Positions 16,368 to 25,910 of a DNA stretch of 42,423 nucleotides are shown here, in pieces. A program made the translations under genes and the position numbers. Location of the stretch: NCBI RefSeq assembly GCF_018704125.1, contig NZ_JAGTIS010000026.1, forward strand, positions 1 to 42,423, given 5' to 3'. The first letter of the stretch is position 1. The number at the start of each line of letters is the position of its first letter. The notes under the pieces are model-generated. The model did not search any database, was not told where the DNA came from, and was given only the letters and a program-made list of their open reading frames with translations. The stretch is from Metapseudomonas boanensis. GTDB taxonomy: Bacteria > Pseudomonadota > Gammaproteobacteria > Pseudomonadales > Pseudomonadaceae.

Positions 16368-17030
16368 ATGCTGAGCTTCGACTTCGCCCAACTGGGCCCC
16401 CGTGAGAAATACAAGATCCTCATCGGCAGCGTGGTGCCCCGGCCTATCGCCCTGGTCACCACGGTGGATGCGCAAGGACGCGCAAATGCCGCGCCCTTCA
16501 GCTTCTTCAACGCCCTCTCCGCCGACCCGCCGATCCTTGCCTTGGGGGTGGAAAACCACGCTGACCTCAGCCCCAAGGACACCACGCGTAACATCCTGCT
16601 GAACCAGGAGTTCACCGTGAACATCGTCAGCGATGCGCTGGTGGAAGCCATGAACGTCTGCGCCGTGCCCTTCGAACCGGGCTTCGACGAACTGATTGCT
16701 GCAGGGCTGACCGCCATCCCCGGCAGCCGCGTCGGTTGCCCGCGGATCAAGGAAGCGCCTGTGGCCCTGGAATGTCGGCGCATGATGGGCCTGTCCATCG
16801 GCCAATCGCGGGAAATCATCCTCGGCGAAGTGCTGATGGCCCACGTGCGCGAAGAGCTGATCGACCCGCAGACGCTGTATATCGACCAGCTCGGGCTGGA
16901 TGCCATCGGCCGCATGGGCGGGCATGGCTATGCACGGACGCGGGATTATTTCGATCTACCGACGCGATCGCTGCAGGCGTGGAAGGAACAGCCGGGAGGT
17001 GGGGAAAGGGTATGGCCTGCGGAGTCGTAG
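16368..17030 (+). CDS. Flavin-reductase-like FMN-binding protein
   Basis: A 220-residue split-barrel flavin reductase-like domain protein. Characteristic parts are IGSVVPRPIALVTTVDAQGRANAAPFSFFN (about residues 20-48) and PKDTTRNILLNQEFTVNIVS, which build the FMN site. Such proteins supply reduced flavin to a monooxygenase or act directly as reductases; no partner monooxygenase is visible here. It begins 12 bp after the second amidohydrolase with a GAGA-type ribosome site, so it is the last gene of the catabolic operon. A hairpin repeat follows at 17090. Confidence 0.87.
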   Translation: MLSFDFAQLGPREKYKILIGSVVPRPIALVTTVDAQGRANAAPFSFFNALSADPPILALGVENHADLSPKDTTRNILLNQEFTVNIVSDALVEAMNVCAVPFEPGFDELIAAGLTAIPGSRVGCPRIKEAPVALECRRMMGLSIGQSREIILGEVLMAHVREELIDPQTLYIDQLGLDAIGRMGGHGYARTRDYFDLPTRSLQAWKEQPGGGERVWPAES

Positions 17031-17089
17031 ATTGGCGCTGAATGCAGCGAAGAACAGCATTGGCGGACACCGAGCTGGCTTGGAGCATC

Positions 17090-17124
17090 CCTCACCCCCA
17101 GCCCCTCTCCCAACGGGAGAGGGG
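17090..17124. repeat. Dispersed CTCACCCC/CCCCTCTCCC hairpin repeat
   Basis: CCTCACCCCCAG leads into CCCCTCTCCC (17102-17111), paired with GGGAGAGGGG (17115-17124). Near copies occur at 29036 and, in the other orientation, 32724. It lies between the converging catabolic operon and LysR gene and could serve as a transcription terminator. The rest of 17031-17214 shows a second, weaker CTCCTCT/AGAGGAG pair and no gene. Confidence 0.75.
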
Positions 17125-17214
17125 CGCTGATCCCTGTGGTAAGGCATCACTCCGAGCTTCCGGCAACATCCTGCTTTGCAGACACGAGTCTCCTCTTCAG
17201 GGAGAGGAGTTGGA

Positions 17215-18081
17215 TTAGTGAGCGTCTGCCGCCACCTCGAAGAACGCCTGCACCACTCTTAGCTCCGCATGGCGCTCCAGGCACGCCAGGAAATGCCGGC
17301 TCACCAGCCCCTCGCCCTGCAAGGGCAGCGCCCGCACACGCGAATCGCGGGGGACCTCGAGCGAATAGATGATGCTCACCCCAAGCCCCGCTGCGACCGC
17401 CTCGATCACCGCCTCGCGGCTGTTCAGCTCCAGTTCGGCACGCAGTTCCAGGCCCAGGTCCAAGCAGGCGCGCTCGAAGGTTCGACGAGTCAGCGAGGCC
17501 GGCTCGCGTTGCAGCAGTACCTCGCTGCGCAGCTCATGCAGCGCCACCTCCTCCCGCGTTCCCACCCACGGGTGATTGGCTGGCAACAACAGGCACAGGC
17601 GCGCCTCTCCCAATGGCTGAAGGAGCAGGCCTGGGCGCTCGGAGATATCGCTGATCACCGCCAGGTCGACCCGCTCGCCGTTCAGCGCGGTCAGCGTCTC
17701 CTGGGTGTTGCCCAGACGCAGGTTGATGCGCACGCCGGGATGGCGCTCGCGCATCCGCGCCAGCAGCGGCATGACCAGGTGCGGGCTGTCGGCGGCAAGC
17801 TCCAGGCGACCGGAAACCAGCGCCTGGCTGCTGTCCAGCAGGTCTTCAGCCTGGTCGGCAAGGGCGAAAAGGGCATGGCTGATGGCCGCCAGCCGCCGAC
17901 CCAGTTCGGTCGGCTCCACCTGCCGGGCGGTGCGCCGCAGCAGACGCACCTGGTAATGCTCTTCCAGTGCCTTTATGTGCCCGGTCACCGCCGGCTGGCT
18001 GATGCATAGCCGCTCGGCCGCACGGGTGAAACTGCCTTCGCGGACCACCGCATCGAAGGCGCGAAGCTGGAAGAGATTCAT
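17215..18081 (-). CDS. LysR-family transcriptional regulator
   Basis: A 288-residue LysR regulator. The N-terminal winged helix reads MNLFQLRAFDAVVREGSFTR then AAERLCISQPAVTGHIKALE, followed by a LysR substrate domain. The ATG at 18081 gives the normal family start; an upstream extension has no similarity. It is divergent from the DMT-family exporter at 18198, which is its likely target. A T-N11-A dyad (18101-18117) lies between the two. The effector cannot be inferred. Confidence 0.9.
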   Translation of the reverse strand: MNLFQLRAFDAVVREGSFTRAAERLCISQPAVTGHIKALEEHYQVRLLRRTARQVEPTELGRRLAAISHALFALADQAEDLLDSSQALVSGRLELAADSPHLVMPLLARMRERHPGVRINLRLGNTQETLTALNGERVDLAVISDISERPGLLLQPLGEARLCLLLPANHPWVGTREEVALHELRSEVLLQREPASLTRRTFERACLDLGLELRAELELNSREAVIEAVAAGLGVSIIYSLEVPRDSRVRALPLQGEGLVSRHFLACLERHAELRVVQAFFEVAADAH

Positions 18082-18100
18082 GGGCAGGCCATCAGTGAGA

Positions 18101-18117
18101 GTTATTCGACGGATAAC
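18101..18117. promoter_or_regulatory. Putative LysR-box between LysR gene and EamA transporter
   Basis: GTTAT (18101-18105) and ATAAC (18113-18117) form an inverted repeat with seven bases between. Inside it lies a T-N11-A element, the minimal LysR binding pattern. It is placed 20 bp from the LysR start and 81 bp from the transporter start. Confidence 0.5.
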
Positions 18118-18197
18118 GATAAACGATTTGAATGATGTCTCGATGAACCCGCACCCTTGGCACCACACTTACAGCCTCTTGCGGCAGGGGATTTCAC

Positions 18198-19046
18198 GTG
18201 TTGTCGGATACCGATCTCGCCACCCTGGTGGTCCTGCTTTCCGCCCTGATGCACGCCTCCTGGAACGCGGTGATCAAGGCTGGCAGCGACCGCCTCTCCT
18301 CCATGGCCCTGGTGGACGGCGTAGCCTTCTGCTTCAGCATTGCCCTGCTGCCGCTGGTAAGTCCGCCGCCACCGGTAGTCTGGGGCCTGATCGGCCTGTC
18401 GGTGGTGGTGAATACCCTGTACCGGCTGCTCCTGATCCGTGCCTACCAGTTCGGCGACTTCGGCCAGGTCTACCCGGTGGTGCGCGGCCTACCGCCGCTG
18501 CTTGTGGCGCTCTGCGCCGGGCTGGTGTTCGGCGAGCACCTGTCCGGAGCCATGCAGCTGGGCATTGTGCTGATCTCACTTGGCATCCTCAGCCTGCTCT
18601 CCACCCGCCTGGAATCCCGAGCCCTGAAAGCTCTGGGCTGCGCCGCGCTGGCCGGCGCCGGGGTGGCGCTCTACACCCTGATCGATGCCCAGGGCGTGCG
18701 TCGTGCCGACAACGTGCTGCAGTTCGTGGTCTACCTGACGCTGATGCAGAGCATGACCATCCCGGTGGTGGCCTGGATGCGCCGTGGCCCGCTGGTGCTA
18801 CGCTTCGCCCAGGCCAACTGGAAAGTCGGGCTGTTCGGCGGCTTCAACTACTGCGTGGCCTACGGCCTGGTGCTTTACGCCATGACCCTGGACAACGTGG
18901 CCAAGGTCGCGGCCCTGCGCGAGAGCAGCGTCATCATCGCCGCCATCATCGCCAGCCTGGTGTTCAAGGAGCCCTTCGGCATCCGCCGCATCCTCGCGGC
19001 CTGCGTGGTCACCGCCGGCATCCTCCTGATCAAGATGGTGGATTAG
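18198..19046 (+). CDS. EamA/DMT-family transporter
   Basis: A 282-residue inner-membrane protein with about ten predicted helices in two EamA halves, typical of drug/metabolite exporters. Opening features are LLSALMHASWNAVIKAGSDR, and the second half contains NYCVAYGLVLYAMTLDNVAKVAALRESSVIIAAIIASLVFKE, close to the usual EamA signature. The start is taken as GTG at 18198 preceded by AGGGGA; TTG at 18201 is an alternative. Substrate unknown; it is divergent from, and probably controlled by, the LysR gene. Confidence 0.85.
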   Translation: MLSDTDLATLVVLLSALMHASWNAVIKAGSDRLSSMALVDGVAFCFSIALLPLVSPPPPVVWGLIGLSVVVNTLYRLLLIRAYQFGDFGQVYPVVRGLPPLLVALCAGLVFGEHLSGAMQLGIVLISLGILSLLSTRLESRALKALGCAALAGAGVALYTLIDAQGVRRADNVLQFVVYLTLMQSMTIPVVAWMRRGPLVLRFAQANWKVGLFGGFNYCVAYGLVLYAMTLDNVAKVAALRESSVIIAAIIASLVFKEPFGIRRILAACVVTAGILLIKMVD

Positions 19047-19067
19047 CGTCGTGCGCAAGCATTAGCC

Positions 19068-19150
19068 CGCAGGATGGGACGAGCGAAGCGATTCCCATCG
19101 ATGGTGGGTGCTTCGATTGATGGGTATCGCAGGCTCAACCCATCCTACGG
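19068..19150. repeat. Dispersed GGATGGG...CCCATCC intergenic repeat
   Basis: An imperfect long inverted repeat starting with GCAGGATGGG and ending with AACCCATCCTACGG, containing the internal unit GATGGGTATCGCAGGCTCAA. A similar element occurs at 29134-29209; a GGGCTTCGC variant occurs at 25816-25901. These are non-coding palindromes found between genes. Confidence 0.7.
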
Positions 19151-19163
19151 GTCGGGCCCGCAC

Positions 19164-19322
19164 CTAGCGCTTGGCGATGATGTACACGGCGTGAACTATG
19201 CCGGGGATGTAGCCGAGCAGAGTCAACAGGATGTTGAGCCAGAAGGCGCCGCCGAAGCCGACCTGGAGGAAGACGCCCAGCGGCGGCAGGAGGATGGCGA
19301 TGAGGATGCGGATCAGGTCCAT
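19164..19322 (-). CDS. Pmp3/YqaE-family small membrane protein
   Basis: A 52-residue hydrophobic protein of the UPF0057/Pmp3 (YqaE) family. Two helices are visible: ILIAILLPPLGVFLQVGFG and FWLNILLTLLGYIPGIVHAVYII. The LPPLGVFLQVG and LGYIPGIVHA motifs are the family signature. An AGGAG ribosome site lies ahead of the ATG at 19322, confirming this short start inside a much longer open frame. Pmp3-type proteins are linked to membrane potential and salt stress in yeast and plants; the bacterial role is poorly known. Confidence 0.92.
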   Translation of the reverse strand: MDLIRILIAILLPPLGVFLQVGFGGAFWLNILLTLLGYIPGIVHAVYIIAKR

Positions 19323-19415
19323 GGAACACTCCTTGTGGGAAAGGTCATCTGCCCAGCTATCGACAGTCCTACAGGCTAGGCGTTCATTACGACAGCCCCC
19401 CATAATCGCTGCCTG

Positions 19416-20903
<1,488 letters not shown>

Positions 20904-20906
20904 TAG

Positions 20907-21005
20907 GTGTGGGTGCGAATTCATTCGCAAAGGGCCCCAGAGCAGCCCCTGAAGGACCAAAAGTGCAGGCCTATGGCCTGCTTTGCGAATGAATTCGCCC
21001 CCACA
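20907..21005. repeat. REP-type inverted repeat (TGCGAATTCATTCGC)
   Basis: TGTGGGTGCGAATTCATTCG near 20907 is mirrored by CGAATGAATTCGCCCCCACA ending near 21005, with a variable middle. The same core recurs at 41667-41694 and, degraded, at 22711-22806. It lies directly after the activator gene and could end its transcript. Confidence 0.8.
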
Positions 21006-21031
21006 TGAAAAACAATGAAGGTTGCTGGATT

Positions 21032-21087
21032 TGTCCAGAAACATGGACATGTGTCCATCCAATTGGACGCAGTCCAGAATTCTGGAC
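21032..21087. promoter_or_regulatory. Enhancer array of GTCCA/TGGAC palindromes
   Basis: Six GTCCA or TGGAC half-sites occur within 56 bp. They form ATGGACA-TG-TGTCCAT (21043-21058), the central TCCAATTGGA, and the perfect 16-bp palindrome GTCCAGAATTCTGGAC (21072-21087), plus a half-site at 21033. The last palindrome is about 100 bp upstream of the -24/-12 promoter, the usual distance for binding of a sigma-54 activator, here most likely the one encoded at 19416-20903. Confidence 0.75.
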
Positions 21088-21188
21088 AGCCCATTTCCCT
21101 AGCACGCCTTGACCGGGATTCGCCAATTTCGTCCACAACCCTCGATCCAGAGCCCTTTCCTCCTCTACGACCAAAGTCGTAATCCGTC

Positions 21189-21204
21189 TTGGCACAGCTT
21201 TCGC
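21189..21204 (+). promoter_or_regulatory. Sigma-54 (-24/-12) promoter for the permease
   Basis: TTGGCAC (21189-21195) is followed after five bases by TCGC (21201-21204). The GG and GC doublets are exactly 12 bp apart, as required for RpoN. The -24 half is perfect and the -12 half has one change from TTGC. It lies about 96 bp before the permease start and downstream of the palindrome array. Confidence 0.75.
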
Positions 21205-21300
21205 TGTTATGCCTGCATAGCCGCCGACCTGCCTGAATTGCGCGGCCGCTGAACAGGCCGCCTCGACGCGGCTGAAAACAACAACAAGAAGGAAGTCCCC

Positions 21301-22686
21301 ATGGGCACCCTAGGTATCCTGATTTCGCTTGCGCTGTTGATGTACCTCGCCTACCGCGGCATCAACGTCCTGATCCTCGCCCCGTTGCTGGCCCTGCTTG
21401 CCGTGCTTTTCGCCGGTGACGTTGCATTGATGCTGCCGACCTACACCCAGGTCTTCATGAAAGCCCTGGGCGGCTACCTGATCCAGTTCTTCCCGCTGTT
21501 CCTGCTCGGTGCCATCTTCGGCAAGTTGATGGACGACTCCGGCTCGGCCCGCGCCATTGCCCAAGGCATCGTCACCAAGCTGGGCCGCGAGCGGGCCATC
21601 CTTGCCATCGTCCTGGCCTGCGGCCTGCTGACCTACGGCGGCGTCTCGCTGTTCGTGGTGGCCTTCGCGGTCTACCCGATCGGTACCGCGCTATTCCGCG
21701 AGGCGGGCATTCCCAAGCGTCTGCTGCCGGGCGCCATTGCCCTAGGCGCCTTCACCTTCACCATGACCGCATTGCCCGGCACCCCGGCGATCCAGAACGC
21801 CATCCCCAGCCCGTTCTTCGGCACCGACGCCTTCGCCGCGCCGATCCTCGGGCTGATCGGCGGCCTGATGATGCTCGGCCTCGGCAGCTGGTGGCTGAGC
21901 GCCCAAGCGCGGCAACTGATGGCTGCCGGCGAGGGCTACGGAAGCCACAAGGACGACACCCTGGAGCTGACCGGGGTGCCGAATACCGGCTTCTGGATCG
22001 CCCTGCTGCCAATTCTGCTGGTGATCGCGTTGAACTTCGTGATGGCCAAGCAAGTGCTGCCCGCCGTCGACACCAGCTACCTGGCCAAGCCCGAGTTCGG
22101 TGGCTTGCAGGACGCCAAGTCGCTGATCGGTATCTGGTCGATCATCGTTGCCCTGGCGGCAGCCGTGCTGTTGCTGGTCGGCCTGCACTGGAAGCGCTGG
22201 GTCGACCTCAAGCAGAGCGTCAACGACGGCACCTTCGGCTCCATGCTGCCGATCCTCAACACCGCCTCCGAAGTGGGTTACGGCTCGGTGATCGCCTCCC
22301 TGGCCGGCTTCGTGGTGATCCGCGACCTGGTGCTGAGCGTGCCGGGCAACCCGCTGGTGTCCGAAGCCGTAGCGGTGAACATCCTCGCCGGCATCACTGG
22401 TTCGGCCTCGGGCGGCATGTCCATCGCCCTCAAGACCCTGGGCGCGCAATACCTGGCGATGGCCAACGCTGCCGGCATCAGCCCCGAACTGCTGCACCGC
22501 GTCGCCGCGATGGCCTCCGGCTGCATGGACACCCTGCCGCACAACGGTGCGGTGATCTCGCTGCTGGCCATTTGCAAGCTGACCCACCGCGACTCGTACA
22601 AATTCATCTTCATGAACACCGTGATCTTCCCGCTGATGGCACTCACCGTGGTGATCACCCTGGGCAGCCTGTTCGGGAGTTTCTGA
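21301..22686 (+). CDS. GntP-family permease
   Basis: A 461-residue inner-membrane transporter of the GntP family, about twelve helices. Family features include GRERAILAIVLACGLLTYGGVSLFVVAFAVYPIG in the first half (as in GntP and hydroxybutyrate permeases), TALPGTPAIQNAIPSPFFGT, and a C-terminal GITGSASGGMSIAL and MASGCMDTLPHNGAVI. GntP proteins take up gluconate or short hydroxy/keto acids by proton symport. Its coupling to a CoA-transferase makes a short-chain carboxylate such as a hydroxybutyrate or acetoacetate-like acid more likely than gluconate. An AAGGAA ribosome site is present. Transcription probably depends on sigma-54. Confidence 0.88.
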   Translation: MGTLGILISLALLMYLAYRGINVLILAPLLALLAVLFAGDVALMLPTYTQVFMKALGGYLIQFFPLFLLGAIFGKLMDDSGSARAIAQGIVTKLGRERAILAIVLACGLLTYGGVSLFVVAFAVYPIGTALFREAGIPKRLLPGAIALGAFTFTMTALPGTPAIQNAIPSPFFGTDAFAAPILGLIGGLMMLGLGSWWLSAQARQLMAAGEGYGSHKDDTLELTGVPNTGFWIALLPILLVIALNFVMAKQVLPAVDTSYLAKPEFGGLQDAKSLIGIWSIIVALAAAVLLLVGLHWKRWVDLKQSVNDGTFGSMLPILNTASEVGYGSVIASLAGFVVIRDLVLSVPGNPLVSEAVAVNILAGITGSASGGMSIALKTLGAQYLAMANAAGISPELLHRVAAMASGCMDTLPHNGAVISLLAICKLTHRDSYKFIFMNTVIFPLMALTVVITLGSLFGSF

Positions 22687-22690
22687 TCAG

Positions 22691-22806
22691 CTTTGTGGCT
22701 TTGTGGCTTTGTGGGGGCACATTCATTCGCTAAGCAGGCCGAAGGGCTGCCCTTGTGATCCTTATGGGGCGGCTGCGCAGCCCCTAGCGATTGGAATCGC
22801 CCCCCC
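22691..22806. repeat. Degenerate REP element with tandem CTTTGTGG
   Basis: Three tandem copies of CTTTGTGG (22691-22714) run into a degenerate REP unit with ATTCATTCGC and a matching GCGATTGGAATCGC end. It separates the permease from the CoA-transferase and may shape relative expression. The rest of the 168-bp gap holds the AGGTAA ribosome region for the next gene. Confidence 0.6.
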
Positions 22807-22854
22807 AGGACAAGCAGAGCCTTCATCCCCAGATCAATCCGCTCGAGGTAAACC

Positions 22855-24423
22855 ATGAGCAAAGTGATGAGCGCCGCCGAGGCGGTGGCGCGGATTCCGG
22901 ATAACGCCAACCTGGCCAGCGGCGGCTTCGTCGGCATCGGTTTCGCCGAGGAGATCGCCATCGCCCTGGAGCAGCGTTTCCAGGCCGAGCAGGCGCCGCA
23001 GGGCCTGACCCTGGTGTATGCCGCAGGCCAGGGCGACGGCAAAGGCCGTGGCCTCAACCATCTGGCCCACGAAGGCCTGGTGCGCCGGGTGATCGGCGGC
23101 CATTGGGGCCTGGTGCCGGGGCTGCAGAAGCTGGCGGTGGAGAACCGCATCGAGGCCTACAACCTGCCACAGGGCGTGATCTCGCAGCTGTTCCGCGACA
23201 TTGCCGCGGGCAAGCCGGGGCAGCTGTCCAAGGTGGGCCTGGGCACCTTCGTCGACCCTGCATTCGGCGGTGGCAAGCTCAATGAGCGGACCACCGACGA
23301 TCTGGTGCGGCGCATGCCCATCGATGGTGAGGACTACCTGTTCTACAAGACCTTCCCGATCAACGTCGGAGTGATCCGCGCTACCAGCGCGGACGAGGAC
23401 GGAAACCTTTCCATGGAGCGCGAGGCACTGACCATCGAGAGCCTGGCCATCGCCATGGCCGCGCGCAATTCGGGCGGTCTGGTCATTGCACAGGTGGAAC
23501 GCGTCGTAGCGCGCGGCTCGCTCAACCCGCGAGAGGTGAAAGTGCCCGGCATCCTGGTCGACTGTGTGGTGGTGGCTCGCGCGGAAAACCACCAGCAGAC
23601 CTTCGCCACCACTTACAACCCGGCCTTCGCCGCCGAGGTGCAGGTGCCCACCGACAGCCTGGCGCCGATGCCGCTGGACCTGCGCAAGCTGATTGCCCGC
23701 CGCGCCGCTCTGGAGCTGCCGCCCGGTGCTGTGGTCAACCTCGGCATCGGCATGCCTGAAGGCGTGGCCGCGGTGGCCGCCGAGGAAGGCGTGATCGACC
23801 TGCTGACGCTGACCGCCGAGCCCGGCGTGATCGGTGGCGTGCCGGCCTCCGGCCTGGACTTCGGCGCAGCGAGCAACCACGCCGCGCTGATCGACCAGCC
23901 CTACCAGTTCGACTTCTACGACGGCGGCGGTCTGGACATCGCTTTCCTGGGCTTGGCCCAGGCCGATGCAGAAGGCAACCTCAACGTCTCCAAGTTCGGC
24001 TCGCGACTGGCCGGTGCCGGTGGCTTCATCAACATCAGCCAGAACGCCAAGGCGGTTGTCTTCGTCGGGACCTTCACTGCGGGCCCGCAGGACATTCGCA
24101 TCGAGGACGGCGCGCTGCGCATCATCGAGGACGGCGCGGTGCACAAGTTCGTGCGCCAGGTGGAACACCGCACCTTTGCCGGCCGGCTCGCCGCCAAGTC
24201 CGGCAAGCCGGTGCTCTACGTCACCGAGCGCTGCGTGTTCCGCCTGACCACCGAAGGGCTGGAGCTGATCGAGATCGCCCCCGGCGTGGACCTCGAGCGG
24301 GACATTCTCGAACGCATGGATTTCGTCCCCATCGTGCGCGAACCGAAGCGGATGGATACGCGGCTGTTCCGGGAAGAACGCATCGGCCTGCGGAACCTGA
24401 TCGGAGGCGAAAGCCTCACCTGA
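22855..24423 (+). CDS. Acyl-CoA:acetate/3-ketoacid CoA-transferase
   Basis: A 522-residue family I CoA-transferase with both alpha and beta halves fused, as in E. coli YdiF and propionate CoA-transferase. The alpha half contains [16 protein letters not shown] and [10 protein letters not shown]; the beta half contains [13 protein letters not shown] and the catalytic glutamate in [10 protein letters not shown] (Glu about 322). It transfers CoA from acetyl- or succinyl-CoA to a short carboxylic or 3-oxo acid. With the preceding permease it forms an uptake-then-activation pair under the sigma-54 promoter. A strong terminator follows at 24437. Confidence 0.92.
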   Translation: MSKVMSAAEAVARIPDNANLASGGFVGIGFAEEIAIALEQRFQAEQAPQGLTLVYAAGQGDGKGRGLNHLAHEGLVRRVIGGHWGLVPGLQKLAVENRIEAYNLPQGVISQLFRDIAAGKPGQLSKVGLGTFVDPAFGGGKLNERTTDDLVRRMPIDGEDYLFYKTFPINVGVIRATSADEDGNLSMEREALTIESLAIAMAARNSGGLVIAQVERVVARGSLNPREVKVPGILVDCVVVARAENHQQTFATTYNPAFAAEVQVPTDSLAPMPLDLRKLIARRAALELPPGAVVNLGIGMPEGVAAVAAEEGVIDLLTLTAEPGVIGGVPASGLDFGAASNHAALIDQPYQFDFYDGGGLDIAFLGLAQADAEGNLNVSKFGSRLAGAGGFINISQNAKAVVFVGTFTAGPQDIRIEDGALRIIEDGAVHKFVRQVEHRTFAGRLAAKSGKPVLYVTERCVFRLTTEGLELIEIAPGVDLERDILERMDFVPIVREPKRMDTRLFREERIGLRNLIGGESLT

Positions 24424-24436
24424 GTTGAAGCGTGAA

Positions 24437-24467
24437 ACGCGGGCTCGTTCTGAGCCCGCGTCTTTTT
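24437..24467 (+). terminator. Intrinsic terminator after the CoA-transferase
   Basis: ACGCGGGCTC (24437-24446) pairs perfectly with GAGCCCGCGT (24452-24461), followed by TCTTTTT. It ends the permease/CoA-transferase transcript, so the porin gene downstream is expressed from read-through or its own promoter. Confidence 0.9.
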
Positions 24468-24547
24468 CCCCTGTCACCCCACTTCAGCCAATACAGGCTG
24501 GAGCGGGCACTGCTGTGCACAGAACAACAACAAGAAGAGGAACCATT

Positions 24548-25807
24548 ATGGATCGCAAGCCCGTCACTCTCGCCCTCTGCGGCACCGCTGCCCTGGCCCT
24601 CTGCGGCCCTGCCAGCGCGGAGTTCATCCAGGACTCCAAAGCCAGCCTCGAACTGCGCAACTTCTACTTCAACCGTGATTTCCGCCAGCAAGGCGCCAAG
24701 CAGAGCAAGGCCGAAGAATGGGCCCAGGGCTTTCTACTGCGCTATGAGTCTGGCTTCACCGAGGGCCCGGTTGGCGTGGGCGTCGACGCCCTCGGCCTGC
24801 TCGGTCTGAAGCTCGACTCCAGCCCCGACCGGGTCGGCACCGGACTACTCAAGTCCGACCGCGAGGTTCCCAACCGTGCCCAGGACGAATATGGCGAACT
24901 CGGCCTGACCGCGAAGCTGCGCGCCTCGCAAAGCACACTGAAGGTCGGCACCCTGCTGCCCAAGTTGCCGGTGGCCCTGCACAACGACAGCCGCCTGCTG
25001 CCGCAAACCTTCCGCGGCGCCTGGCTGAATTCGGCGGAGGTGGAAAACCTCAGCCTGGACCTCGGCCGCTTCGACCGCATCAACCAGCGCAACTCCTCCG
25101 ACAACGAAGAGATGACCGTCTTCAGCGGCGGCAACCGCAACATCACCCTGGGCTCGACCAAGACCACCGACCAGTTCGACTTCGCCGGCGCCACCTACAA
25201 GTGGACGCCGAACCTCGGCACCGCCTATCACTATGGCGGGCTCGACGGCCTCTACAAGCAGCATTACCTGACGCTCAATCACCTGCTGCCGATTGCCGAT
25301 GGGCAGGCGTTGAAGTCCGACCTGCGCTGGGCACGCAGCACCGACGATGGCGGCAGCAACGTGGACAACACCGCAATCGGCGCGCTGTTCACCTACAGCT
25401 TTGGCGCCCATGCCTTCGGCCTCGGCTATCAGCGGATGAGCGGCGACACCGGCTTCGCCTACATCAACGGCACCGACGCCTACCTGGTGAACCTGGTGCA
25501 GATCAATGACTTCGGCAACGAAGACGAACGCTCCTGGCAGGCGCGCTATGACTACAACTTCGCCGCCCTGGGGATTCCCGGCCTGACCTTCATGACCCGC
25601 TACCTGTCGGGCGACAACGTCGACCTGCGCGGCGCGGCCGGTGACGGCAAGGAATGGGAACGCAACACCGACATCGCCTACGTGGTACAGAGCGGACCGC
25701 TGAAGAATGTCGGGATCAGGTGGCGCAACGCGAGCACGCGGAGCAACTTCGGCAGCGATATCGATGAGAACCGGCTGATTCTCAGCTACACCCTGGCGCT
25801 GTGGTGA
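24548..25807 (+). CDS. OprD-family outer-membrane porin
   Basis: A 419-residue substrate-specific porin. A signal peptide of about 24 residues (ALCGTAALALCGPASA) precedes EFIQDSKASLELRNFYFNRD, the canonical OprD mature start. Later family blocks include FRGAWLNSAEVENLSLDLGR and the aromatic terminus (LSYTLALW). The ATG at 24548 has an AGAGGAA site upstream; the longer frame runs through the terminator and is rejected. OprD-group porins let in basic amino acids or small carboxylates (OccD/OccK). Its position after the CoA-transferase favours a carboxylate-specific (OccK-like) role, by inference. Confidence 0.93.
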   Translation: MDRKPVTLALCGTAALALCGPASAEFIQDSKASLELRNFYFNRDFRQQGAKQSKAEEWAQGFLLRYESGFTEGPVGVGVDALGLLGLKLDSSPDRVGTGLLKSDREVPNRAQDEYGELGLTAKLRASQSTLKVGTLLPKLPVALHNDSRLLPQTFRGAWLNSAEVENLSLDLGRFDRINQRNSSDNEEMTVFSGGNRNITLGSTKTTDQFDFAGATYKWTPNLGTAYHYGGLDGLYKQHYLTLNHLLPIADGQALKSDLRWARSTDDGGSNVDNTAIGALFTYSFGAHAFGLGYQRMSGDTGFAYINGTDAYLVNLVQINDFGNEDERSWQARYDYNFAALGIPGLTFMTRYLSGDNVDLRGAAGDGKEWERNTDIAYVVQSGPLKNVGIRWRNASTRSNFGSDIDENRLILSYTLALW

Positions 25808-25815
25808 TGGATGCA

Positions 25816-25901
25816 CGTTGGGCTTCGCAAGCTCAGCGCCAACCTACGAAGTGTGTAGGTTGGTGCGGACCGCGCAGGTCTGAGCGCAGCGAAGCCCAAC
25901 G
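25816..25901. repeat. Inverted repeat with 13-bp arms between convergent genes
   Basis: CGTTGGGCTTCGC (25816-25828) pairs perfectly with GCGAAGCCCAACG (25889-25901); an inner CAACCTACG / TAGGTTGG pair makes a nested stem. It fills the gap between the converging oprD-like and agmatinase genes and resembles the elements at 19068 and 29134. Confidence 0.8.
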
Positions 25902-25910
25902 AAGGCGTGA

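Noticed and set aside
15057-16925. A 622-codon open frame on the minus strand opposite the second amidohydrolase and flavin reductase genes, and similar long antisense frames at 34456-36651 (+) and 22834-24477 (-).
   Set aside because: They lie opposite well-identified genes, have no family motifs or ribosome sites, and their open length is explained by high GC at third codon positions.
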